Assembly: GCF_005871165.1 (NCBI RefSeq)
Contig: NZ_SWKP01000009.1
Coordinates: 237,716-301,715 of the forward strand
From: Maricaulis alexandrii
GTDB lineage: Bacteria > Pseudomonadota > Alphaproteobacteria > Caulobacterales > Maricaulaceae
Direction: 5' to 3'
DNA: 64,000 nt
Part shown: positions 8,783 through 16,632 of the stretch, one piece after another
How positions within the stretch are numbered: the first letter of the stretch is position 1
Layout of the letters: every line of letters begins with the position of its first letter
The notes under the pieces: generated by a model
Database searches by the model: none
The model's input: only the letters and a program-made list of their open reading frames with translations
What the model was told of the DNA's origin: nothing
Position numbers and translations under genes: made by a program

Positions 8783-9187
8783 TTAGGTCTGGAGCGTCGA
8801 AATATGCACTTCGACATCCAGTTCCATGAGCAGTTCCTGAACGTCGAGGATGATGCCGATATTGGCCCCCTCATCGCCCTGGATGGCGGCTCGTCCCTTC
8901 GGGTTCTCTTGCAGAAGCTGCTCGATCACCCCACGCAGTTCGCTCATCTCGTAGACGCGGCGATTGACCCAGATCTCATTGTCGGCCGTGACCGCGATGA
9001 GCATGGACGGGTTCAGATCATCTTCGGTCATGGCGTCCGGGCGGATGGTATCCACGCCGGGCTCCTTGATGAAGACTGACGTCACGATGAAGAAGATGAG
9101 CAGGATGAAGACGACGTCCAGCATGGGCGTCATGTTCAGCTCGACTTCTTCCTCGTCGGTATTCACGCGGCTAACGCGTCTCGCCAT
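8783..9187 (-). CDS. exbD: ExbD-type biopolymer transport protein (second copy)
   Basis: A 134-residue ExbD/TolR family protein: a short cytoplasmic N-terminus, one membrane helix (about 20-42) and a periplasmic domain. The proton-relay aspartate is present as Asp24 in NMTPMLDVVF. GGGAGGAAG precedes the start. It lies 14 bases from the first exbD and 14 from tonB. Two divergent ExbD paralogues next to each other suggest a hetero-oligomeric stator, as in TonB2-type systems (inference). Confidence 0.93.
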   Translation of the reverse strand: MARRVSRVNTDEEEVELNMTPMLDVVFILLIFFIVTSVFIKEPGVDTIRPDAMTEDDLNPSMLIAVTADNEIWVNRRVYEMSELRGVIEQLLQENPKGRAAIQGDEGANIGIILDVQELLMELDVEVHISTLQT

Positions 9188-9201
9188 AACTTCCTCCCGC
9201 T

Positions 9202-9612
9202 CTATGTTTCACTGTTCGAGCGCTGGATCGAAACCGGCACGCCATTGGCGCCCATTTCATCCCAGATCTGAACAATGATGCCATGCTCGGCCTCGTCCTG
9301 GACTTCCAGGAGTACGGCGCTGTTCGGCGCTTCCGCGCGGAAGCGGTTCACAGCCGAGAGCACACGATCAACGTCGGTCCGGACCTGATTGACAAAGATT
9401 TGGTTCTCATTGTCGACCTGCACCACGATCGGCGGCGGTGCGTTGGAGTCCGGCGGCGTGTCGCTGTCAGGCGGGGGCCGCATGTCGAGACCCTCTTCCG
9501 ACAGGAAGGTGGCCGTGACGATGAAGAAGATGAGCAGGATGAACACGATGTCGAGCATCGGCGTCATGTTCACTTCTGCATTATCATCCTGGTGGTTTTG
9601 ACGACGACGCAT
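9202..9612 (-). CDS. exbD: ExbD-type biopolymer transport protein (first copy)
   Basis: A 136-residue ExbD/TolR family protein with the transmembrane aspartate Asp21 in NMTPMLDIVF and one helix at about 19-40. A Pro/Asp-rich stretch (DSDTPPDSNAPPP) follows the membrane segment. Its start codon overlaps the exbB stop by one base (TGATG), implying translational coupling. It should work with ExbB and TonB copy B at the inner membrane. Confidence 0.93.
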   Translation of the reverse strand: MRRRQNHQDDNAEVNMTPMLDIVFILLIFFIVTATFLSEEGLDMRPPPDSDTPPDSNAPPPIVVQVDNENQIFVNQVRTDVDRVLSAVNRFRAEAPNSAVLLEVQDEAEHGIIVQIWDEMGANGVPVSIQRSNSET

Positions 9613-10145
9613 CAGCCCTCTCCCTCACCGATTTCGAGACTGTCGGCCAGTTTCGCAGTGCGCGATTTGGCCAGACGTTCGATTTGGTTGGCGAAGATGA
9701 GACCCGAGATCGAGGCCACCATGCCGGCCATGGTCGGGATCGTAGCTCGCGACACGCCGGCCGACATGGCCTGGGCGTCGGACGAACCCGAAATCGCCAT
9801 GACGTCGAACACAGAGACCATACCGGTCACCGTCCCGAGCAGTCCGAAGAGCGGAGCGACAGCGACGAGGGTTTTCACCAGCTCGACATTCTGATCGCAA
9901 CGCTGTTTGACCTCCGAGATGAGTTGGTCGCGGATCGCGTGGGCATACCAAGACTTCTTGTCTGCCCGCGCACTCCACTCCCGCTGCACCGTCTTCGCAA
10001 TGCCCTCCTGGGCAAAGAAGAAGAAGGCGAAGCGCTCGAGGATGAAGGCCCACATCACAAATGTTGTTGCCATGATGACAACGAGGACGGGGCCTCCCCG
10101 CTCGAGGAACTCCTGAAGGCCGGTTGATACGGCCTGGAAATCCAT
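9612..10145 (-). CDS. exbB: ExbB/TolQ-type proton channel protein
   Basis: A 177-residue MotA/TolQ/ExbB family protein with three membrane helices (about 19-44, 88-115 and 128-153). The conserved APLFGLLGTVTGM segment and the small-residue-rich third helix are present. It is shorter than E. coli ExbB (244 aa), as usual for TonB2-type ExbB. It lies downstream of a second, larger MotA/TolQ protein with a periplasmic extension, the arrangement known for Vibrio ExbB2 and TtpC. Confidence 0.92.
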   Translation of the reverse strand: MDFQAVSTGLQEFLERGGPVLVVIMATTFVMWAFILERFAFFFFAQEGIAKTVQREWSARADKKSWYAHAIRDQLISEVKQRCDQNVELVKTLVAVAPLFGLLGTVTGMVSVFDVMAISGSSDAQAMSAGVSRATIPTMAGMVASISGLIFANQIERLAKSRTAKLADSLEIGEGEG

Positions 10146-10159
10146 AGCGGTTCCTCCGA

Positions 10160-11548
10160 TTAGCCGTGACGCTCTTCAGCGTGACGGGCGACCATGCCAG
10201 CAGCCTGTTCTTCGAGCACTTGCTGAACGCCGCGTGCAAAGGACTGGGCGAACGAGTGAATGAAGAGCAGCGGAATGGCGGCGATAAGACCCAGAACCGT
10301 GGTCATCAGGGCTTCGGAGATACCACCGGCCATGATGCGCGGGTCACCCGTACCGAACAGGGTGATCTGGGTGAAGGTCTTGATCATACCGGTCACGGTA
10401 CCGAGCAGACCCAGCAGCGGTGCGATACCGGCCGCGAGCTTCAGGAAGTTCAGACCGAATTCGAGCTTCGGCGACTCCTGCAGGATGGCTTCATCCAGCT
10501 TGAGTTCCATCGTCTCGACGTCTTTGTCCTTGGCCGCTTCATAAGCCAGCATCACGCGGCCCAGCGGGTTGGACTTGGAACCGGTCGACTTGCGCTTCTG
10601 GCCACCGACAGCGGCTTGCGTGCCGAGCAGGACCACCAGGCGGAAGATACCGAAGGCTGCGGAGATGATCAGCAGGCCGATGATGACCTTACCGACATTG
10701 CCGGACTGTTCGATACGCTCCGGGATATCCGGGACGTCCTTGTAGATTTCCAGGAGCGGGCCGCGGGACGGGTCAACAACACCCATCACGATTTCGTTCG
10801 GGTCCGCATTGAACAGCGCCGAGGCACCGCCCGTGAAGTTGGCCGGCGGCTGAGCCGGAAGGTCGCGCAGACCCCAGGCACCCGTCGTTTCGCTTTCTTC
10901 CCAGGACGCGAAGCGCTGGTTGTTGTTGTAGTTCGTGAAGACGACGAACGGACCGACGCGGGTCGTCGGAACGGCTTCACCACCACCCAGGCCGGTGACG
11001 ACCGTGTTGAAGGTGACGACCTGCTGCTGCTGGATCATCTCTTCGGTGATGCGACGCCAGATGTAGTTCAGTTCGTCGCGGGTCGGCAGGGTGCGGCTCT
11101 GGGCCAGCGTGTCGAGCGCATCGGCGCGGCCCGGGAACTGGGCCGAGATGATGGACGCGTCGATGATGGCGGCGAATTCGCCGGCGACCTGACGGGCCTG
11201 ACCGAAGAGCTCACCGAACGCACCTTGGCGCTCACGCAGTTCCTGGTCGAGTTCGTCGATGCGGACCTGGTTGGCTTCGAATTCAGCCGTCAGCTGGTCT
11301 GCGCGGTTGCGCAGGCTGGCGAGTTCCGAACGCGCCTGGTTCAGCAGCGCCTGCTGCTGGTTGGTGCTGGACTGGAATTCACGCAGGCGAGCCTGGTTTT
11401 CCGCAGAGGCTTCGCGGGCGTCGGAACGCACGCGGTTGAGAAGTTCACTGATGGATCCGGCCGGTTCGGTCTGAGCGAACGCAGCGCCGGAGGTGAGTGC
11501 CACGCCAAACGAAACGGCAGCGGCGAGCATTTTGATGGTGGTTTTCAT
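10160..11548 (-). CDS. TtpC-like MotA/TolQ protein with periplasmic coiled coil
   Basis: A 462-residue inner-membrane protein. A signal peptide (about 1-25, AAFAQ) leads into a periplasmic coiled coil (about 35-125, Gln/Glu/Arg-rich heptads) and a globular region. One membrane helix follows at about 285-310, and the C-terminal TolQ/ExbB channel domain spans about 345-455, with APLLGLLGTVTGM. This matches the Vibrio TtpC architecture required by TonB2 systems, where the extension contacts TonB (established for Vibrio, inferred here). It lies 14 bases from exbB and 24 from the upstream DUF3450 gene. Confidence 0.88.
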   Translation of the reverse strand: MKTTIKMLAAAVSFGVALTSGAAFAQTEPAGSISELLNRVRSDAREASAENQARLREFQSSTNQQQALLNQARSELASLRNRADQLTAEFEANQVRIDELDQELRERQGAFGELFGQARQVAGEFAAIIDASIISAQFPGRADALDTLAQSRTLPTRDELNYIWRRITEEMIQQQQVVTFNTVVTGLGGGEAVPTTRVGPFVVFTNYNNNQRFASWEESETTGAWGLRDLPAQPPANFTGGASALFNADPNEIVMGVVDPSRGPLLEIYKDVPDIPERIEQSGNVGKVIIGLLIISAAFGIFRLVVLLGTQAAVGGQKRKSTGSKSNPLGRVMLAYEAAKDKDVETMELKLDEAILQESPKLEFGLNFLKLAAGIAPLLGLLGTVTGMIKTFTQITLFGTGDPRIMAGGISEALMTTVLGLIAAIPLLFIHSFAQSFARGVQQVLEEQAAGMVARHAEERHG

Positions 11549-11572
11549 AATCCTACTCTCCGTTCCGAGCCG

Positions 11573-12355
11573 TTATTGGGCGACCTGCGGGCCAGGCAGC
11601 GGCACGAGGAAGACAGACGGCGTCGTCACTTCTTCGGCGATGCGGATGGCGCGGGTCACGTTGGCTTCGTAGCTGCCCGGGAGGCTTTCCCAGTCGCTGG
11701 AGTTGTTGTGACGGATGGTCATGCGGCCATCATCGTACTGGCGGATCATGGCAACACGGCCGATCTGCAGGACTTTGACGTTCACCGGCACACCGTCTTC
11801 CAGGACGGTTTCGTCATAGGCGTTCAGCGAACGGCCGTAGGACGCTTCGATGTCGTAGGCGTTCAAGATGACGCGATAGCGCTCGGCCGGGGAGACCGAC
11901 GGATCATCGATCAGCTCGTAGAGGCCTTCGATACGGGCCAGACGGCCGTTTTCGCCTTCGAGGCGGAACGGCAGGTCGAGGCTGACGAAGTTCTCGAGGT
12001 TCTCGACCATTTCCCGCATCATCGGGGCAAGGTCGGTCTGAATGCCGTCAACGCGTTCGATCTGGTCTTCCAGCGAGCCCATCTCGCTCTCCTGCGAGCG
12101 GATGAAGACTTCCTGCTGTTCGACGAAGAGACGCTGGGATTCGATCTGCTCGAGCAGAGCGCGGTATTCCAGCTCAATATCGGTCCGCTGGTCGTCCAGC
12201 TGATCGATGCGGCGCTGCGTCTGAGCGCCTTCCGTCGTATTTTGTCGCGCAACGTTGAGGGTTTGGTCCAGCTGCGCAACGGCGGCCCCCCCAAAGGCGC
12301 CCGCCGCAACAGTCGCCATAAGCGACGCGCGAACCAAATTCTTCAAGTTCACCAT
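11573..12355 (-). CDS. DUF3450 family periplasmic coiled-coil protein
   Basis: First gene of the TonB operon, encoding 260 residues with a signal peptide (MVNLKNLVR... to VAAGAFGGAAVAQ). A long coiled coil (about 30-120) with QRRIDQLDDQR and QQEVFIRSQESEM segments is followed by a compact C-terminal domain ending in LVPLPGPQ. DUF3450 proteins are found with TtpC-type TonB systems in marine proteobacteria; their biochemical role is unknown. The ATG at 12355, behind GAGGCGAGAA, gives a proper signal peptide; the longer frame is unlikely. Confidence 0.85.
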   Translation of the reverse strand: MVNLKNLVRASLMATVAAGAFGGAAVAQLDQTLNVARQNTTEGAQTQRRIDQLDDQRTDIELEYRALLEQIESQRLFVEQQEVFIRSQESEMGSLEDQIERVDGIQTDLAPMMREMVENLENFVSLDLPFRLEGENGRLARIEGLYELIDDPSVSPAERYRVILNAYDIEASYGRSLNAYDETVLEDGVPVNVKVLQIGRVAMIRQYDDGRMTIRHNNSSDWESLPGSYEANVTRAIRIAEEVTTPSVFLVPLPGPQVAQ

Positions 12356-12875
12356 TTCTCGCCTCACAATGGTCAATGCGGGTCGCTTGCAGCTTCCCGC
12401 TTCAAAAAAACTTCGATGCTGACCCGGCACAGGCCTGCCGGTTCGGCCCCCTACCCTTATCGTTCAAGCGGCCTCAGACAGCTGCCGCGACATGCGGCTT
12501 AGCGATCAAGTCTAGCCGAGTGGTTACCGCAGCTGCGGATCACCCGTATACCCCGCGATGGTTGGTCCATCATCTTGTAGGCGTTCGCACGCCGCTTGAA
12601 AATCGCTGGAACGCTAACACCAGCGTTACACTACGATCAATACATCTTTGTGGCCGGAATGCGGCTCGAACTGCGCTGAAATGCGCCGGATTCGCGTCAC
12701 ACGTTTACCCGGCAATCGCAGCTCGCCCCAAAATGGTATGGCCCCCCACACCCGGTTGCAACGGAAAACACACGATTGCGGAACCTCCCCGGTTCCCGGA
12801 ATGAGTGTAGGGCACGGGATTGCCGCAGCGCAATATCGCGATGCGCGGCCGACTATATAACAGGGAGGGAGAGAT
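12356..12875. other. Regulatory region upstream of the TonB operon
   Basis: About 520 bases without a convincing protein gene; it must hold the promoter of the TonB operon on the minus strand. I see nested inverted repeats at 12604-12627 (CGCTGG...CCAGCG and AACGCT...AGCGTT) that could bind a regulator. There is no recognisable Fur box. I could not assign a confident -35/-10 pair. Confidence 0.5.
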
Positions 12876-12950
12876 TGGCTGGGGCGCCAGGATTCGAACC
12901 TGGGAATGTCGGTACCAAAAACCGATGCCTTACCACTTGGCGACGCCCCA
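12876..12950 (-). tRNA. tRNA-Gln (TTG)
   Basis: Read on the minus strand, TGGGGCG pairs with CGCCCCA as the acceptor stem, followed by discriminator G and an encoded CCA. The anticodon loop is TTTTGGT with anticodon TTG, and the T-arm GGTTCGAATCC is intact. Confidence 0.96.
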
Positions 12951-13180
12951 ACCGGGCCCGTCAGCGAGGACGGAGCGCGGTAAATACATAACCCCTCGCC
13001 CGGATGCAACGCCGCAAATGGGTCGATTGCAGCGCGAAGTGCAGAAAATCGCATGCATATCATATAACCGATTGCAGGCCGCAGACCGGCGCGCGGCGGG
13101 CGACTGAAATCCGTCTGCGAATGCCTGCGTTTCCCGCGTTGCGCCGCGACAGAGAGTTGGCTATAAGCCGCGCCTCGGTT

Positions 13181-13257
13181 CGGAGTATAGCTCAGCCTGG
13201 TAGAGCACCGTCTTCGGGAGGCGGGGGTCGCAAGTTCGAATCTTGCTACTCCGACCA
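13181..13257 (+). tRNA. tRNA-Pro (CGG)
   Basis: The 77-base cloverleaf has acceptor stem CGGAGTA / TACTCCG, D-arm GCTCAGCCTGGTAGAGC, anticodon stem CCGTC/GGCGG with loop TTCGGGA (anticodon CGG), T-loop GTTCGAAT and encoded CCA. Confidence 0.96.
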
Positions 13258-13450
13258 TTCACTTTCCCGCCTCATCCCGCACATCTCATCACGCTTGCGT
13301 GAAGAACCGGCGCGCACTGTGCCCGGCGGGATGATTGCGCGCGCTTTCCCTCGACCCTCCGCCTGCGTCTGCCTACATTGTGGGACCAACAGGACCGCAT
13401 CTTGCACGACGGTCCGTTGAGTGTGCACGGCTGGGTCGGAAAGGGCTCTC

Positions 13451-15238
13451 ATGAAACAGTTCTGGATTACATTTTTCGGGTCAGTGGTCGGCGTCGTGGT
13501 CGGCGCTGTGCTGGCCGGTATCGCGTTTTTTGTCCTGATCGCCGCGCTGATCGGCGGCGCCCTGAGCTCCGCGGCCAGCGAGACCGCCCTGCCCCAGGAC
13601 GGGATTGTCCTGGAACTCGACCTGCGCACCCCGCGCCTGGACACGCCCTCGCGCTCGCCCTTCGGCTTTGCCGAGCCGCTGCCCGTGGTGGACATTGTCC
13701 GCACGCTGGAGCGTGCCGAGGCGGACCGCCGCGTGCGAGGCCTGTTCATCCGGGCCAATGAATTCGGACTGTCCCCGGGCATGGCGGAGGAAATCCGCAC
13801 CGCGCTGGCCGATTTCCGCGACAGCGGCAAATTCGTGCTGACCCACGCCCAGGGCTTTGAAGGCACCAGTGTGACCGGCTATTTCGCGGTCTCCGGCTCC
13901 GACGAGATCTGGCTGCAGGACACGGCGAACTTCACCCCGGCCGGCCTCGCCTCCGAAGTGATGTTCCTGGGCGGCCTGTTCGAACACTTCAATGCCGAGC
14001 CGCAATTCGAGCAGTTCCACGAGTACAAGAACGCCGCCAACACCTACACCCAGTCGGACTTCACCGAAGCCCACCGCGAAGCGGCAGAAAGCTATATCGG
14101 CTCGATCTTCGACACGGCCGTCAATGCGATCGCCGCCGACCGCGGGTTTGAGCCGGCGGAGATTCGCGCCCTGTTCGACACCGCCCCGCATTCGGCCGAA
14201 GGCGCGCTGGAAGCGGGTCTGGTCGACCATCTCGGCCATGTCGTCGAAGCGCGTGAAGCGGCCCTGTCCCAAGCGGGTCCGGGCGCCGAATTCATCGAAC
14301 TGTCCGACTATCATGCCGAAGCCGTTCCGGCCTGGAGCAATGATCCGGTCATTGCCCTGATCGAGGGCCAGGGCGCCATCGTCACCGGTGACGGGCTGAG
14401 CGGCCCGTTCGGCGGCGAGGAAATGATCGGCGGCGACTTCATGGCAGAAGCGATTCTCGACGCTGCCGAGGACCCGAATGTCCGCGCCATCGTGGTGCGG
14501 GTGGATTCGCCCGGCGGGTCCGCCATTGCCTCCGACCAGATCTGGTTCGCCATCAACCGGGCCCGCGAAGCCGGCAAGCCGGTCGTGGTCTCCATGGCCT
14601 CGCTGGCCGCCTCTGGCGGCTACTACATTGCGGCCCCGGCCGACTACGTTCTGGCCCACGGCACCACGCTGACCGGTTCGATCGGCGTGCTGGGCGGCAA
14701 GATCGTGCTGGACGGCACGTTCGACATGGTCGGGCTGAATGTGGAGACCGTGTCGGTCGGCGGCGAATACACCACCGCCATGTCCGGCGCCGAAGCCTGG
14801 ACCGAGAGCCAGCGCGCCGCCTATCGCGGCCAGATGGAACAGGTCTATGAGGACTTCACCCAGCGCGTGGCCGATGGCCGCGACCTGCCGCTGGAGCGGG
14901 TTCTGGAGATCGCCCGCGGCCGCGTCTGGACGGGTCAGCAGGCCCTGGACCTGGGCCTGGTCGACGAGATCGGCGGCTTCCGCGATGCCATTGCGGTGGC
15001 CAAGCAGCTGGCCGGCATCGCGCCGGAGAGCGATGTCCGCCTGCGCCGCTTCCCGCGCGAACGCACCCCGCTGGAAGCCTTCCAGGAAATGTTCGGTGTC
15101 ACCGCCGACACGGCCGAGACGGCGGCCCGCCTGAATGCGCTGATGGAGCTGCCGGAAGTCCAGGCGGCGCTGCAGGCCCGCCAGGCCAGCCAGCAGACCG
15201 GCGTGCAGATGCGCACCACGAGCCAGGTCCCCCAATAA
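13451..15238 (+). CDS. sppA: Signal peptide peptidase SppA, 67K type
   Basis: Inner-membrane protease that degrades cleaved signal peptides. The 595-residue protein has an N-terminal membrane anchor (about 5-32) and the two tandem S49 domains of the long type. Catalytic Lys193 (EYKNAANT) and Ser388 (AASGGYY) form the Ser/Lys dyad; their separation of about 195 residues is close to that in E. coli SppA. RVDSPGGS, typical of S49, is present. The ATG at 13451 places the anchor directly at the N-terminus; upstream in-frame codons lie in the promoter region. The gene ends at a bidirectional terminator. Confidence 0.94.
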   Translation: MKQFWITFFGSVVGVVVGAVLAGIAFFVLIAALIGGALSSAASETALPQDGIVLELDLRTPRLDTPSRSPFGFAEPLPVVDIVRTLERAEADRRVRGLFIRANEFGLSPGMAEEIRTALADFRDSGKFVLTHAQGFEGTSVTGYFAVSGSDEIWLQDTANFTPAGLASEVMFLGGLFEHFNAEPQFEQFHEYKNAANTYTQSDFTEAHREAAESYIGSIFDTAVNAIAADRGFEPAEIRALFDTAPHSAEGALEAGLVDHLGHVVEAREAALSQAGPGAEFIELSDYHAEAVPAWSNDPVIALIEGQGAIVTGDGLSGPFGGEEMIGGDFMAEAILDAAEDPNVRAIVVRVDSPGGSAIASDQIWFAINRAREAGKPVVVSMASLAASGGYYIAAPADYVLAHGTTLTGSIGVLGGKIVLDGTFDMVGLNVETVSVGGEYTTAMSGAEAWTESQRAAYRGQMEQVYEDFTQRVADGRDLPLERVLEIARGRVWTGQQALDLGLVDEIGGFRDAIAVAKQLAGIAPESDVRLRRFPRERTPLEAFQEMFGVTADTAETAARLNALMELPEVQAALQARQASQQTGVQMRTTSQVPQ

Positions 15239-15264
15239 GCCCTGGCCTCATCCCCGGCGACAAG

Positions 15265-15294
15265 AAAAGGGCCTGCGCTTGCAGGCCCTTTTTT
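15265..15294. terminator. Bidirectional intrinsic terminator
   Basis: An 8-bp stem GGGCCTGC / GCAGGCCC (loop GCTT) is flanked by AAAA on the left and TTTTTT on the right. It lies between convergent sppA and the DUF3667 gene and can stop both transcripts. Confidence 0.88.
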
Positions 15295-15317
15295 CATGTC
15301 CGGTCGGCAACAGCCGT

Positions 15318-16559
15318 TCAGCTGCCCGCGTTGAACACCCCGACGAAGAACAGGATCATGAAGCCGAAGCTGAGCACGATCATGTAGATGAAATCGAGGA
15401 AGACGGTCCGCATCGCCGAGGAAATCCGGCCATGCTCGTAAACGGAACGGTGGATCCGGTAGAGGTAGTAGTTCGACCAGAGGAAGAAGGCGAGTATCGC
15501 CCAGCCCGGCCCGATCGCCAGGCTGATCACGCCCAGCAGGAGGAATTGGAAGAACAGGAAGGCATGGAAATGGAGCGAGACGACCAGATGGTCGTAGAAG
15601 AACAGGCCCTTCTTGTAGAAATGCGTCCCCGCCAGGAAAAGCGCATAAATCGGCAGCAGGAAGAAGATCAGGCGCGGCGCCCAGGTCTTCATCTCCGTCC
15701 ACAGGGCCTGGCCCTGCGTATCGATGATCCGGTCCGCCCCATTGGCCAGCCGCGCCCGCAGCCAATAGGGGGCGCCTGACACGTCGCCGAAGCTCAACGT
15801 CATGCCGCCGGCATCGACGAGCTGGGGATCATCCTCAGTGCCCGGTTCCACATCCGGGAAATCCTCCGGCAGCAGGGCACGGCGAATGGCCAGCTTGGAT
15901 TCTTCCCGCCCCTGCGCGGCCCGCAATTCGCGCATTTCCGGCGTCAGCGGTTCGTCGGCGTTTTCGGCGGCTTCCAAAAGATCAGCATCAGCCTCGTTGA
16001 GACCGGCGATGACCTCGTCCCGGACTTCTGGCGGCAGGAATTGGACATTCGCGCGGGCCGCCTCCAATCCGGCCTGCTGGCCTTCGATGGCCGCTGCCGC
16101 GTCCGGGGGCTCAACGTCCGTCGTGTCACCGCCACCGCCTGAATTGACCAAGGAGAAGGCCAGGAAGAAGAGCACACTGGCCGTCAGATAGAGCCGGAAG
16201 GGCATCACATAACGGGCCCGCTGGCCGGTCAGATAGGATTTCGTCACGGCGCCGGGCCGGAACATCAGGGCCGGCAGGGTGCGCCACAGCCGGCCTTCCA
16301 GTCCGAGCAGCCCGTCGACCACATCCATGAACAGATCCCAGATCGGCCGGTGGAAGGTGTCCGAGGTCTGGCCGCAACTGTGACAGACCGGCCCGGAGAG
16401 CTTGGTGCCGCAATTGGAGCACTCACCCGCTGCCGTCGGCGACTGGAACATGGAGAAATGCTGTTTTTTCTTTCGCTTGGACGCGCCGACGGCATCGCCC
16501 ACCGCGTCTTCGGCCGCGCCACCGATCACGGCATCCGTGATTGTATCCCCACCTGACAT
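15318..16559 (-). CDS. DUF3667 family membrane protein
   Basis: A 413-residue protein of unknown function. A zinc-ribbon-like motif near residues 46-63 (CSNCGTK...CHSCGQ) is followed by the DIWDLFMDVVDGLLGLEGRL-type region and GQRARYVMPFRLYL, both typical of DUF3667. A membrane helix follows (about 125-145), then a long soluble acidic insert (about 145-280) and several C-terminal helices (about 300-410). The start is uncertain: the ATG at 16559 lies directly against the U-tract of the upstream terminator, and a GTG at 16592 lies inside the hairpin. Confidence 0.75.
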   Translation of the reverse strand: MSGGDTITDAVIGGAAEDAVGDAVGASKRKKKQHFSMFQSPTAAGECSNCGTKLSGPVCHSCGQTSDTFHRPIWDLFMDVVDGLLGLEGRLWRTLPALMFRPGAVTKSYLTGQRARYVMPFRLYLTASVLFFLAFSLVNSGGGGDTTDVEPPDAAAAIEGQQAGLEAARANVQFLPPEVRDEVIAGLNEADADLLEAAENADEPLTPEMRELRAAQGREESKLAIRRALLPEDFPDVEPGTEDDPQLVDAGGMTLSFGDVSGAPYWLRARLANGADRIIDTQGQALWTEMKTWAPRLIFFLLPIYALFLAGTHFYKKGLFFYDHLVVSLHFHAFLFFQFLLLGVISLAIGPGWAILAFFLWSNYYLYRIHRSVYEHGRISSAMRTVFLDFIYMIVLSFGFMILFFVGVFNAGS

Positions 16560-16560
16560 G

Positions 16561-16612
16561 AAAAAGCCCCGCGACCTGAACCTGTTACGCACAAGCTAGG
16601 TCGACGGGGCTT
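16561..16612 (-). terminator. Terminator of oppA-like gene abutting the next start codon
   Basis: A 14-bp stem with one bulged A (AAGCCCCG...GACCT / AGGTC...CGGGGCTT) and a 20-base loop is followed on the minus strand by TTTTT and then, one base later, the ATG of the DUF3667 gene. Within it, TTGCCA (16622-16617) and TAGCTT (16598-16593), 18 bases apart, could be a promoter starting in the loop. Confidence 0.75.
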
Positions 16613-16632
16613 GGTCTGGCAAGCGGCGGTGC

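Noticed and set aside
6465..8786. A 773-codon open frame on the plus strand opposite the TPR and tonB genes
   Set aside because: It is a shadow of the TonB operon. It starts inside the terminator hairpin and has no recognisable domain.
10166..12502. A 778-codon open frame on the plus strand opposite the TonB operon
   Set aside because: It mirrors DUF3450, the TtpC-like gene and their promoter region. Such frames are a by-product of GC-rich codon bias. It has no family signature and no ribosome site.
12604..12627. Nested inverted repeats as a Fur or Irr box for the TonB operon
   Set aside because: The sequence is not AT-rich enough and does not match the GATAATGAT-type or ICE motifs. It is kept only as an unexplained dyad in the upstream region entry.
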